Counted from the stretch's first letter, positions 1 to 7,944 are shown. The stretch is DNA of 12,180 nt from an uncultured Barnesiella sp. (GCA_904502265.1 CAJGDT010000030.1:1-12180); one strand, 5' to 3'. Translations and numbers: made by a program. The notes: a model not told the origin generated them from the sequence alone.

Positions 1-1399
1 ATCTACCCAAGTCTCGTACACGTGCCACATACCATCCGACATCATAGCGTCCTACTACTTGCGACTTTTTGCCATTGTAGTTGTGCTCGAGGTAATACTT
101 CTCGTCGGGCAGTGTATCGCAAGTTATCTTCACCGCCAAATCACACCACGTATGCAATGGTACTTGTGCCGTGTGCAAGGTGTGAACAGACGAATAGCAT
201 TGCTCGGTAGCCTTGGTGTTGTACTCAAAGTATAGGTCTTCGTACAACGCTCCTGCAGGTATATGAACATTCATCTCGTCGGTGGCATACTCATTATCAT
301 GTCGATGATCGAAGTAGACTCCCTCGGGTTCTTGGGGGTGATACTCGACAGGCTTACCATTGACAACAAACGTCACGGTCGACTTATTACCATACAAGTC
401 GCACAACTCTATCTTGCAACGATAGGGACGCTCCTCATCTATTACAAATGTGCCATCTCCGGGCATTGCGCCATGAATTGTTGTCAAGGCATTACCGGGC
501 AACACTGCCGTGCGCATAATGGTCGATCCTTTGTTGCTACGCAGCTCCTTATAGTCAATGAAAGAGTTGATATATCGCGTTTCGGCAAATGTTATGCTAT
601 CAACTTTCGACCTGAAAATGAGTGTATCATCAACCCAACAACTTACTTGTCGCACGCCATATATGTTGTTGGTATCGGTCATACGATCATAGGCCTTTAT
701 ACCCAACGACACCCTACCCCACGCCTCAAAGTCGGTTGCAATCTTATAATTGTTGCCCGACACGCGCTCGGGTTGCAACACTTTCTTAGGAACAGGCACA
801 CCTTCTACTACAGCATCGTGCGAGTACAAAGCTATCAAGCGAGGCTCGGGTGCAACTCCGTCTTTTACCAAATGACGATACCAGGGCAATGGATCGATGG
901 GCGACTCCGACTCGGTGTGACGTATCTCAAAGTGCAAGTGCGGACCTCCCGACGAACCACTATTCCCACTCTTGGCAATATACATACCTCGTGTTACCGG
1001 CAACATACGCGGCGACAAGAGGGTATCAATGGCATAGCTCTCACGCTCGTATTGCATGCGCTCGATTGTGTCAGCTATAGCACCTACAAAGTCTTCAAGG
1101 TGAGCATACACCGTGGTATATCCCGAGGGATGATCAATATACAACGCCTTGCCATATCCCCACGGTGACACAGCAATGCGCGAAACATAGCCTTCATCCG
1201 CTGCATATACCTTGTAACCTATAGCACCTCGAGTTTTAAAGTCGAGTCCCGAATGAAAATGGTTGGCTCGAAGTTCACCAAAGTTGGCACTCAACATCAA
1301 CTCTATACCTAACGGTGCAACAAACGAAGGAATCGCCTGCTGTGCCCGGATAGAGATGGCCAAAACCAACATAAAGCATATCAAAACAACTTTTTTCAT
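1..1399 (-). CDS. Secreted M23 (LytM-type) metallopeptidase, 3' end outside window
   Basis: Reading the minus strand from an ATG at 1399 gives 466 codons with no stop before the window edge, so the C-terminus is missing. Residues 1-19 form a signal peptide (MKK start, hydrophobic core, cleavage probably at RA|QQ). The M23 domain follows at about residues 30-175. Its zinc-binding motifs are HSGLD (H49, D53) and HLHFE (H154, H156), with the YAHL histidine at H100. M23 enzymes are zinc endopeptidases that cut peptidoglycan cross-links, so it probably acts in the periplasm or at the outer membrane. A stretch of about 20 residues between YAHL and the KSGNSG segment (about 108-132) looks like a family-specific insertion. 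The remaining 290 or so residues have no catalytic motif I recognise and look like beta-rich accessory domains. All catalytic residues are present, so the enzyme is probably active rather than a LytM activator. The cellular substrate is inferred. Confidence 0.9.
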   Translation of the reverse strand, partial: MKKVVLICFMLVLAISIRAQQAIPSFVAPLGIELMLSANFGELRANHFHSGLDFKTRGAIGYKVYAADEGYVSRIAVSPWGYGKALYIDHPSGYTTVYAHLEDFVGAIADTIERMQYERESYAIDTLLSPRMLPVTRGMYIAKSGNSGSSGGPHLHFEIRHTESESPIDPLPWYRHLVKDGVAPEPRLIALYSHDAVVEGVPVPKKVLQPERVSGNNYKIATDFEAWGRVSLGIKAYDRMTDTNNIYGVRQVSCWVDDTLIFRSKVDSITFAETRYINSFIDYKELRSNKGSTIMRTAVLPGNALTTIHGAMPGDGTFVIDEERPYRCKIELCDLYGNKSTVTFVVNGKPVEYHPQEPEGVYFDHRHDNEYATDEMNVHIPAGALYEDLYFEYNTKATEQCYSSVHTLHTAQVPLHTWCDLAVKITCDTLPDEKYYLEHNYNGKKSQVVGRYDVGWYVARVRDLGR

Positions 1400-1417
1400 A
1401 ATAGGCATAATAGGTTA

Positions 1418-1425
1418 CAAATTTA
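1418..1425 (-). promoter_or_regulatory. Possible -7 element for the M23 gene
   Basis: The minus strand reads TAAATTTG here, matching the Bacteroidota TAnnTTTG -7 element, about 18 bases before the M23 ATG. No TTG is present at the expected 19-21 bp upstream distance, so this is a weak call. Apart from this element, nothing else is visible between 1400 and 1565, which is simply AT-rich. Confidence 0.25.
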
Positions 1426-1569
1426 ATAAAAACTATACATATAACCTAAATTACAATACGAAATTATAATATATAAATCACGCGCACGCATGAGGGCAAC
1501 ATAACATGCTCATTACAAACAGGATAAAAGTATGCCGATAAAAAATATAAAAAATTTCTCACAAAACAC

Positions 1570-1600
1570 TTGCACAATCCAACAATACACACTATCTTTG
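1570..1600 (+). promoter_or_regulatory. Bacteroidota-type promoter for tRNA-Asp
   Basis: TTG at 1570-1572 and TATCTTTG at 1593-1600 are separated by 20 bp, matching the TTG / TAnnTTTG promoter used by the primary sigma factor in this phylum. Transcription would start around 1605-1608, leaving a short leader of about 35 nt before the tRNA. Confidence 0.7.
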
Positions 1601-1640
1601 CACTCGCAAAGCAAAAGAGCCGAGCATTTTTTTTGACAAT

Positions 1641-1714
1641 GGTGCGTTAGTTCAGTTGGTTAGAATACATGCCTGTCACGCATGGGGTCACGGGTTCGAG
1701 TCCCGTACGCACCG
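1641..1714 (+). tRNA. tRNA-Asp (anticodon GTC)
   Basis: A full cloverleaf can be drawn by hand. The 7-bp acceptor stem GGTGCGT/ACGCACC is followed by discriminator G1714, as expected for Asp. The anticodon stem CATGC/GCATG encloses the loop CTGTCAC, with anticodon GTC at 1675-1677. The variable loop has 5 nt, and the T-stem ACGGG/CCCGT encloses TTCGAGT. The 3' CCA is not encoded, so it must be added after transcription. The gene stands alone between its own promoter and a terminator. Confidence 0.97.
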
Positions 1715-1716
1715 CG

Positions 1717-1750
1717 AAAAGCCTTTCAGCAATGTCTGAAAGGCTTTTTT
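1717..1750 (+). terminator. Rho-independent terminator after tRNA-Asp
   Basis: A 13-bp perfect stem (1717-1729 with 1736-1748) encloses a 6-nt loop and runs into a T tract. It starts two bases after the tRNA and ends 39 bases before the yeiH start codon. Confidence 0.88.
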
Positions 1751-1789
1751 GCAAATTCACGTTACCTAAAAACAAATACAATTACACAA

Positions 1790-2755
1790 ATGAATAAGTT
1801 ACGCGCTTTTATAGCTCCTTTCAATAAAATACTCTTCTTGGTGTGCATGCACCTTACACTTCTTCCTTTTATTTCACCTGCCATAGCTTTATTTATAGGA
1901 CTGGCTTACACACTTATCTTTACCAACCCCATTCCCCAAATGGCTAAAAAGACCTCAAAATACCTCCTACAGGTTGCTGTGGTTTTCTTGGGCTTTGGCA
2001 TGAATCTACACACCTCATTAGCCTCTGGCAAGGAAGGTATGTTATTTACCATCATATCGGTTATATTGGTAATGATTGTCGGATACTTTATGGGAAAACT
2101 TATTAAGGTAGATAGCAAAACCTCATACCTCATTTCATCGGGTACTGCTATATGCGGTGGTAGCGCCATTGCAGCGGTAGCTCCGGTCATTAAAGCCAAC
2201 GACAACCAGATATCGGTAGCTTTGGGCACAGTATTCATCCTCAACGCGATTGCACTCTTTATCTTCCCCCCTATAGGTCATTGGTTGGGCATGACTCAAG
2301 AACAGTTTGGCGAATGGGCTGCTATCGCCATTCATGACACAAGTTCGGTTGTGGGCGCAGGCGAAGCATACGACCGCGCATATTTTCCTGATAGCGAAGG
2401 TATTGCTGTGCAAATAGCCACACTTATCAAGTGCACCCGCGCACTATGGATTATACCTTTGGCTATTATTACAACTCTTATCTTCCGTGAGAAGAATAGC
2501 AAAATCAATATTCCTTGGTTTATTCTCTTCTTTGTCCTGGCAATGGTTGCCAACACCTACTTACCCCTTCCACAAGCCCTCACATCGGGCCTTGTGTGGT
2601 TCGCCAAGAAAGGATTGTGCATGACACTGTTTCTCATAGGTAGCGGATTGTCTATCGACACACTTCGTTCCGTAGGCATCAAACCGCTCATACAGGGTAT
2701 CGTACTATGGGTAGTAATAGCAATATTGAGCCTTTGTGTGATCATGTGGATTTAA
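1790..2755 (+). CDS. yeiH: YeiH/UPF0324-family putative sulfate exporter
   Basis: This 321-residue membrane protein has roughly ten hydrophobic segments. It matches the YeiH/YadS family (COG2855, TIGR00698): the segments GFGMNLHTSL, SSGTAICGGSAIAA (helix-breaking Gly/Ser motif) and AAIAIHDTSSVVGAG are typical. The family is annotated as putative sulfate exporters, but the substrate is not firmly established. The open frame extends upstream to 1682 inside the tRNA. The ATG at 1790 (MNKLRAF) is chosen because it follows the tRNA terminator, starts the first hydrophobic region correctly and gives a normal family length. It converges with a LysR gene, the usual partner of this family (yeiE-yeiH in E. 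coli), and the two stop codons lie 12 bp apart. No convincing promoter is visible in the 39 bp after the tRNA terminator. Confidence 0.88.
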   Translation: MNKLRAFIAPFNKILFLVCMHLTLLPFISPAIALFIGLAYTLIFTNPIPQMAKKTSKYLLQVAVVFLGFGMNLHTSLASGKEGMLFTIISVILVMIVGYFMGKLIKVDSKTSYLISSGTAICGGSAIAAVAPVIKANDNQISVALGTVFILNAIALFIFPPIGHWLGMTQEQFGEWAAIAIHDTSSVVGAGEAYDRAYFPDSEGIAVQIATLIKCTRALWIIPLAIITTLIFREKNSKINIPWFILFFVLAMVANTYLPLPQALTSGLVWFAKKGLCMTLFLIGSGLSIDTLRSVGIKPLIQGIVLWVVIAILSLCVIMWI

Positions 2756-2767
2756 TAACTCGACGAC

Positions 2768-3670
2768 TCAATATTCGCCTCGTGCAATCCACTCTTGCAT
2801 ATAGTCGATAAAGTCCTTCACCACATCTTTGGTTGCGCTCATATTGCGAACAAAACAGCATTGACACACAAGCGAGCCACCCTCTATCTCTACTACCTTA
2901 TACTCGGTCGCACGACTATCGCGACAAAATGTTTGCTCCGATACAAAGGCTAAAGAATCAGAATGAGTAATATAGCGTTTTACCGCTTCATCTCCATCGA
3001 GTTGCATCATCACATTAAGTGACGACATAGGTATTTCGTGCGATGCAAAGAGGCACTCTACAGCCTTGTATGAGTCTGTATCATCACTACCCAGCACCAA
3101 CGGAATGGTAGCAAGTTCGGCAGGCTTAACGACATCAAGCGATGACCAACGTCCTCGCACAGGTGCTACGAGAAGCAACTCATATTGCATAAAAGGCGTA
3201 TAGCGTAGCGACTCTCTTCGGGATGAGTTTTCGACCAAACCCATATCCACCTCTCCTTCAGCAACAAGTCGTTCTATCTCAGCACTGTTGCCTTCGACAA
3301 TCGACAGCTTAATCCTCCGGAACTTGGATGCAAATGACGCTGCACACGATGGTAGGATATATTGAGCAATAGTGGGCGTAGCGCCTAAACGCAACTCTCC
3401 ACTGTGACCTCGGTCGAGCAGTCGCATATCAAAGTCAAGTTGATGATAACTATTCAATATCCTATGAGCATGCTGCAAGAGTACACTACCGGCCTCGGTA
3501 AGCTCTATACCGCCGGCAAGTCGGTCGAACAGCACAACACCCAGCTCTTGTTCCAACTCTTGAATATGATGACTTACAGCCGGTTGCGTAACACCTAACT
3601 CACGCGCCGCCTTGGTAAAACTCATATTGTGCGCCACGCTGCAAAAGACGGTCAAACGAAAATCATTCAT
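2768..3670 (-). CDS. LysR-family transcriptional regulator (YeiE/CysB-like group)
   Basis: This 300-residue protein has standard LysR-type architecture. The N-terminal winged helix-turn-helix lies at about residues 1-60, with the SFTKAARELGVTQPAVSHHI recognition segment at 17-36. A linker helix follows, then a periplasmic-binding-protein-like effector domain from about residue 90 (GELRLGATPTIAQYILP) to the end. That segment is characteristic of the CysB/YeiE-like branch. Proteins of this kind sense a small ligand and control nearby genes, so the adjacent convergent yeiH is the obvious candidate target. The gene begins 16 bp after aroE on the same strand, so it is probably transcribed as the last gene of the gldB-aroE operon. 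Membership of LysR is certain; the YeiE assignment and ligand are inferred from context. Confidence 0.92.
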   Translation of the reverse strand: MNDFRLTVFCSVAHNMSFTKAARELGVTQPAVSHHIQELEQELGVVLFDRLAGGIELTEAGSVLLQHAHRILNSYHQLDFDMRLLDRGHSGELRLGATPTIAQYILPSCAASFASKFRRIKLSIVEGNSAEIERLVAEGEVDMGLVENSSRRESLRYTPFMQYELLLVAPVRGRWSSLDVVKPAELATIPLVLGSDDTDSYKAVECLFASHEIPMSSLNVMMQLDGDEAVKRYITHSDSLAFVSEQTFCRDSRATEYKVVEIEGGSLVCQCCFVRNMSATKDVVKDFIDYMQEWIARGEY

Positions 3671-3686
3671 ATCTCTTTATTATCAT

Positions 3687-4430
3687 CTATCGATTCCAAA
3701 TATCCCAGGCCGCATCAGCCTGACCATACAGCATCTCCAAACCATTATGCACCACTGCACCTTGCTCCGAGGCACGTTTCATAAAGAGCGTACACTCGGG
3801 ATTATACACAACATCATAGCATAAGTGTTGCGATGAAAGCAAGTAATAAGGTATATTCGGACATGCATCTACATGCGGAAACATTCCCAATGGAGTGGTA
3901 TTAACTACAATTGTATATTGCGCCATTACCTCGGCAGTAAGAGCATCATAACTCAGTTCACCTTCACCAGGTGTACGCGATACTCGCACTACTTGAATAC
4001 CCATATCAGCAAGTGCCGCACATACAGCTTTCGATGCGCCACCTGTCCCCAACACAAGTGCATGGGTGTGGTGTGGCATGAGAAGTGGTGTTATTGAATT
4101 GCGAAACCCTATATAATCACTATTACACCCCACCATTCGCACAGTATTATCAGTACGTTCGATGCGTATAACATTTACAGCTCCAATAGTCTGAGCCACA
4201 GCATCTACATCATCCAGCAAGGGTATTACAGACTGCTTGTAAGGGATGGTTACATTCAACCCCTCCAACTCATTATCGGCTTCCACAATCGAGCGCAACT
4301 GTGAAAGGTCACTCAACTCATAGTTTTCGTACACCGCATCAATCCCCCAACGAGCAAATCGCCCATTGTGATATTCTCGCGAGAAAGAGTGTTGCAACGG
4401 GTATCCAAGCAGACCAAACTTACGACTCAT
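3687..4430 (-). CDS. aroE: Shikimate dehydrogenase
   Basis: AroE reduces 3-dehydroshikimate to shikimate with NADPH, in the cytoplasmic pathway to aromatic amino acids and folate. The 247-residue protein has the substrate-binding serines S15 and S17 in the GYPLQHSFSREYHN segment. The catalytic lysine is at K65 (NVTIPYK), N86 follows in the GAVNVI segment, and the catalytic aspartate D105 sits in CNSDYIGF, where most homologues read NTD. The nucleotide-binding loop is GTGGAS at 128-133, and the typical C-terminal NGLEMLYGQA segment is present. It is slightly shorter than the 270-290 residues common in proteobacteria, which is normal for Bacteroidota. It starts 11 bp after the gldB-like stop and ends 16 bp before the LysR start, so the three genes form a tight operon. 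Confidence 0.96.
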   Translation of the reverse strand: MSRKFGLLGYPLQHSFSREYHNGRFARWGIDAVYENYELSDLSQLRSIVEADNELEGLNVTIPYKQSVIPLLDDVDAVAQTIGAVNVIRIERTDNTVRMVGCNSDYIGFRNSITPLLMPHHTHALVLGTGGASKAVCAALADMGIQVVRVSRTPGEGELSYDALTAEVMAQYTIVVNTTPLGMFPHVDACPNIPYYLLSSQHLCYDVVYNPECTLFMKRASEQGAVVHNGLEMLYGQADAAWDIWNR

Positions 4431-4441
4431 ACGATGCGGGA

Positions 4442-5440
4442 TTATTTACCGTTATAGTTCGACAAACGCAAGTATTCCAGATATGGATTATTATCCACAG
4501 CCAATTCCTCAAGCGAAATACCACATTTATCCATATAGCATTCAACAATACGCCAGCCAACCCATCGGCCCACTCTTGGAGGTGCATCTTGCGAGAGTGT
4601 TGCGGTAAAGGGCGCAGGATAAATGTATTTATATATAGTCATATTGTCGCGTATAAAGAGATGACTTTGCTCGATAATAGAACGCCATATCTCCTCTTCA
4701 TGCTCAATACACCAAGCCTCCTGCTCGGGAGTATATCGCATAAGTGTTGCCATCGAATCATCGTTGAGCAATCCGGCCATAAGATGCATAACAACACCCT
4801 CATACACCATAGCTTCAAGCAAACCTCCATTTTGAACAGGAACAGTGTTACGCACCATTACCTCTGCCACATCAGGTAGCAAACATTCTCGTCCATGTGC
4901 TACCAATTCATACTGACGATAACGATCCTGATACAACTCATAGTCAGCTCCCAAATAACAATCGACCGACATAGATATAAGCGAGTCTACTGTTATAATT
5001 GGTATTCGCAAAGCCGATATATGACTCTGAAAAATAAATTGTTGTGCCTGAGGGAACAATTTTTGATATCGCGCCGAGATTAGAGCCAGCGACTTTTCCT
5101 CCTCACTCATATCAGAGTATTCTTTCAGAGCATCCTCATACAAACGACTCACTTTATCAACATTCATATATCGAACCAGCTCATCGTAAAAGTAGGGAGT
5201 ATTCCTAAAACGCATCAAACGTGCATTATAAATATTCCAGAACGAACCGGCCTGCTCCATCATTGCGTGACGCTTGGCTGTATCCGACTCTTGAATATAG
5301 TTATACACTAATGAATCAAAACGAGCAACGTGTACAGGCTCAACCTCGCTCACCTTGATATAGTGACGTTGCGACGTTCCACACGACATAAACAATAGCG
5401 CTACAAGCAAACAATGCGATAGTATATACTTTATTTTCAT
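4442..5440 (-). CDS. gldB: GldB-family lipoprotein
   Basis: This is a 332-residue protein from the ATG at 5440; a TTG twelve bases upstream is in frame but less likely. Residues 1-19 form a lipoprotein signal peptide, with the lipidated cysteine probably C20 (FMSCG), a relaxed lipobox common in this phylum. The body matches GldB lipoproteins. Visible family features are LGADYELY, the GLLEAMVYEGVVMHLMAGLL segment, YTPEQEAWCIEHEEEIW, the APFT segment and the near-C-terminal GRWVGWRIVECYM. GldB was defined as essential for gliding in Flavobacterium, but homologues occur in non-gliding gut Bacteroidales, where their function is not established. No HExxH-type metal motif is present. It is the first gene of the gldB-aroE-LysR operon and is preceded by a good promoter. 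Confidence 0.85.
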   Translation of the reverse strand: MKIKYILSHCLLVALLFMSCGTSQRHYIKVSEVEPVHVARFDSLVYNYIQESDTAKRHAMMEQAGSFWNIYNARLMRFRNTPYFYDELVRYMNVDKVSRLYEDALKEYSDMSEEEKSLALISARYQKLFPQAQQFIFQSHISALRIPIITVDSLISMSVDCYLGADYELYQDRYRQYELVAHGRECLLPDVAEVMVRNTVPVQNGGLLEAMVYEGVVMHLMAGLLNDDSMATLMRYTPEQEAWCIEHEEEIWRSIIEQSHLFIRDNMTIYKYIYPAPFTATLSQDAPPRVGRWVGWRIVECYMDKCGISLEELAVDNNPYLEYLRLSNYNGK

Positions 5441-5526
5441 CTGTTTAAACAATTAACTTACCAATCTAATGAACATGCACAATACCTACATCACCTTTCA
5501 TTGCGCACGTATTAATTTATATGGCT

Positions 5527-5556
5527 CAAAGTTACAATTTTTTTCGACATTGACAA
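5527..5556 (-). promoter_or_regulatory. Promoter of the gldB-aroE-LysR operon
   Basis: On the minus strand, TTG (5556-5554) and TAACTTTG (5534-5527) are separated by 19 bp, an excellent match to the Bacteroidota consensus. Transcription would start near 5520, giving a leader of about 80 nt before the gldB ATG. The rest of the 5441-5736 gap holds only AT-rich sequence and the divergent amidase promoter region. Confidence 0.72.
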
Positions 5557-5697
5557 TAAGCAAAGGCTCTTAAAAAGGCTATAAAACCCTCGTTCTTGTA
5601 ATATCAGCACAATCATACACCGCATTTTTTTATATTTTTTTAGTACTACTCGCCTATTTCAGTTATGTAAAAGCAACCATAATCTGCAAAAATTATG

Positions 5698-5705
5698 TAA
5701 TTTTG
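5698..5705 (+). promoter_or_regulatory. Probable -7 element for the amidase operon
   Basis: TAATTTTG matches TAnnTTTG and lies 31 bases before the amidase ATG, so the leader would be about 25 nt. No clear TTG is present 19-21 bp upstream, so the -33 half is weak or needs an activator. Confidence 0.4.
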
Positions 5706-5736
5706 CACGAAAATTATTTCATAGAAATAACCACAA

Positions 5737-6951
5737 ATGTCAAGTATCAACACCATTTTGTCCATTATGTCGACTATAAGCAAATACACATTGCTCATAG
5801 TCTTGCTATTGTTGCCGGCAATGGTCGTTGCACAACAAACACAAAGCGACAAATTTGTGGTAATACTCGATGCCGGTCATGGAGGAAACGACACCGGAGC
5901 TATAGGCGTAAAGGGTAAAGAGAAGAATATCAACTTGGGTGTTGTACTCAAGTTGGGCAAACTCATAGAAACCAATATGCCCGATGTCACTGTTAAGTAC
6001 ACTCGCAAAAAAGACACATCGATAGGTTTGAAAGAGCGCACCGAATTTGCCCACAAGAACAAGGGCGACTTATTTATCTCGGTTCACGCCAACTCTATTT
6101 CCAAGAAGAACAAAAATCGCAAAACAATTAAAGGCGCATCGACCTATGTACTGGGTACTGCCAAGAATGCCAAAAATCTGGAAATAGCCCAACGTGAAAA
6201 CTCTGTAATCACATTGGAGGATGACTACAATAGCAAATACGAAGGTTTTGACCCCTCATCACCCGAGTCATATATCATCTTTGAGACCATGCAAAATGCA
6301 TTTCTCGACCAAAGCATCTCTTTTGCTGCATTGGTACAAAACCAGATGGTAGATGTAGCCAATCGCACCGACCGAGGTGTACGACAAAACGGATTCTACG
6401 TTCTCGCCTACACCGGCATGCCCTCGGTACTTGTCGAACTCGACTTTATATGCAACCCCACTCAAGAGAAATACATGCTCTCTGAGAAGGGACAGGACGA
6501 AATGGCGCAAGCTATTTACAACGCATTCGTTACCTACAAAGCAAGCTACGACGGCAAGAGTGAAGCAATAGCAGCAGTACGTCAGGCTCAAGCCGAAGCT
6601 GCCGATTACGACGAAGATAAGCATGTCGAGGAAGAATCGGACGAAAACAACACCATAACTGAAGAGTGCAACGACACCTCAGTATCTAACAACGACAACC
6701 ACTCTACTCCCCAAGCCGGTGAGCGCATATATAAAGTACAATTCATGGCTCTCCCCAAAAAACTTGGCGCCAAGAGCAAGGAGTATAAAGGACTATCTCC
6801 CGTAGATGTCTATTACGAAAAGGGATATTACAAATACACCTATGGTGCATCAAGCACACGTGAAGGTATCGAAGACGAATTTCGCAAAGCACGAAAACTA
6901 TTCAAAGATGCCTTCATTATTGTAATGCAAGACGGCAAAAGAGTAGAATAA
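5737..6951 (+). CDS. N-acetylmuramoyl-L-alanine amidase (Amidase_3) with C-terminal SPOR-like domain
   Basis: This enzyme cleaves the bond between N-acetylmuramic acid and L-alanine in peptidoglycan, typically for daughter-cell separation in the periplasm. The 404-residue protein has a signal peptide ending near VVA|QQ (residue 32). The Amidase_3 domain spans about 39-265. Zinc ligands are H48 (DAGHGG), E62 (KGKEKNI) and H117 (SVHANS), and the catalytic glutamate is E234 (LVELDF), so it should be active. An acidic, low-complexity linker (about 285-325) joins it to a C-terminal segment of about 77 residues beginning GERIYKVQFMA, whose shape resembles a SPOR domain that binds denuded septal glycan. 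An alternative start exists at M11 (5767), which would still leave a complete signal peptide. It lies 67 bp upstream of the MCE gene on the same strand. Confidence 0.93.
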   Translation: MSSINTILSIMSTISKYTLLIVLLLLPAMVVAQQTQSDKFVVILDAGHGGNDTGAIGVKGKEKNINLGVVLKLGKLIETNMPDVTVKYTRKKDTSIGLKERTEFAHKNKGDLFISVHANSISKKNKNRKTIKGASTYVLGTAKNAKNLEIAQRENSVITLEDDYNSKYEGFDPSSPESYIIFETMQNAFLDQSISFAALVQNQMVDVANRTDRGVRQNGFYVLAYTGMPSVLVELDFICNPTQEKYMLSEKGQDEMAQAIYNAFVTYKASYDGKSEAIAAVRQAQAEAADYDEDKHVEEESDENNTITEECNDTSVSNNDNHSTPQAGERIYKVQFMALPKKLGAKSKEYKGLSPVDVYYEKGYYKYTYGASSTREGIEDEFRKARKLFKDAFIIVMQDGKRVE

Positions 6952-7018
6952 CACATATTAATAATAAAGGGAATAAAAACATACGGCTCTAAACAAGTCG
7001 AAAATAAAAAAAGAGATT

Positions 7019-7900
7019 ATGAGAAAGTTTTTCACAAAAGAAGTAAAAATCGGTATTTCAGCAATTGTATGCCTTATTTTAATGTTTGTTATCATTCAAT
7101 TTCTCAAAGGAATTGATGTAAGCAAACCTGCCAACTATTACACCATAAAGTTTGACAACGTAAGCGACGTAATGGTATCGACACCCGTCACTGTCAACGG
7201 CTACAAAGTAGGTGTAGTACACGAGATGCAATATGACTACGAGTCAAACAGTTGCGCACTAGTTATGATCAACCTCGACAAAGAGTTGCGCATACCCCGC
7301 GATAGCAAGTTCTCTATCAGCAAGACCATTATGGGCAATGCAAGTATTGACATCGCTCTCAATCCCTACGTTAGTGAATACTACGAATCGGGCGATGAAA
7401 TCGAAGGATCGGCCGGTAGCGACCTCATGGGCAGCTTGGGTGGAATGATGCCTCAAATTACTGCTATAATCAGCAAAGTAGATAGTGTATTGGGTGGCGT
7501 AAACACTATTGTCAACGACCCCGCATTGCTCACATCAATTCAACGTCTTGATGGTATTACCGCCGACTTGAATAGCATGACAAAAGAGCTCGACAAGACT
7601 ATGAAAAACGACTTACCCAAGATCGTTGACAACGTAACTACCATTACCAACAACGTAGATACACTCACAGCCACACTCAACACATTGCCCATTGAGGCCA
7701 CATTGGCTCAAGTTACTACCTTGCTCAACAACGTAGAGCAAGCTACTGCTCAACTGAACAAAACAGACAATACAGCAGGTCTATTGCTCAACGATCAAGA
7801 ACTATACAATCGCTTGAACAACACTGTTACAAGTCTCGATTCGCTTTTGAATGATATACGACAAAATCCCAAGAAATATATCAACGTCAAAGTATTTTAA
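7019..7900 (+). CDS. MCE-domain (MlaD-like) lipid-transport protein
   Basis: This 293-residue protein has a short cytoplasmic start, one N-terminal membrane helix (about residues 10-30) and then an MCE domain (about 37-115: YYTIKFDNVSDVMVSTPVTV, NGYKVGVV, GNASIDI). A helical C-terminal half rich in Asn/Thr/Leu heptad-like spacing follows and could form a coiled coil. MlaD-type proteins form hexameric rings that bind phospholipids between the inner and outer membranes, working with an MlaEF ABC transporter. No mlaE or mlaF lies in this window. The C-terminal ending (LLLNDQELYNRLN, then SLDSLLNDIRQNPKKY) is typical of the Bacteroidota version. The gene is probably co-transcribed with the upstream amidase. 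Confidence 0.9.
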   Translation: MRKFFTKEVKIGISAIVCLILMFVIIQFLKGIDVSKPANYYTIKFDNVSDVMVSTPVTVNGYKVGVVHEMQYDYESNSCALVMINLDKELRIPRDSKFSISKTIMGNASIDIALNPYVSEYYESGDEIEGSAGSDLMGSLGGMMPQITAIISKVDSVLGGVNTIVNDPALLTSIQRLDGITADLNSMTKELDKTMKNDLPKIVDNVTTITNNVDTLTATLNTLPIEATLAQVTTLLNNVEQATAQLNKTDNTAGLLLNDQELYNRLNNTVTSLDSLLNDIRQNPKKYINVKVF

Positions 7901-7921
7901 TTGATTTAATAAGAGTTTTTA

Positions 7922-7944
7922 TTATTTAGAAAGCGTCTAAATAA
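7922..7944. repeat. Perfect 9-bp inverted repeat with 5-nt loop
   Basis: TTATTTAGA and TCTAAATAA flank AAGCG, 22 bases after the MCE stop codon. There is no T run behind it, so it is a poor terminator. Its symmetry and A/T arms would also suit a dimeric regulator's operator. Confidence 0.55.

Noticed and set aside
263..1168. 301-codon open frame on the plus strand
   Set aside because: It lies opposite the M23 peptidase frame, which has a signal peptide and full zinc motifs. The plus-strand translation has no domain and is cysteine/histidine-rich in the way antisense frames are.
1682..1789. Upstream extension of yeiH into tRNA-Asp
   Set aside because: It would translate tRNA and terminator sequence, and the transporter aligns well from the ATG at 1790.
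4491..4499. Perfect DnaA box TTATCCACA
   Set aside because: It is a single copy inside the gldB-like coding region with no partner boxes or AT-rich unwinding stretch, so chance is the simplest explanation.
4301..4879. 192-codon plus-strand open frame across aroE and gldB
   Set aside because: It runs antisense across two well-supported genes and has no recognisable domain.
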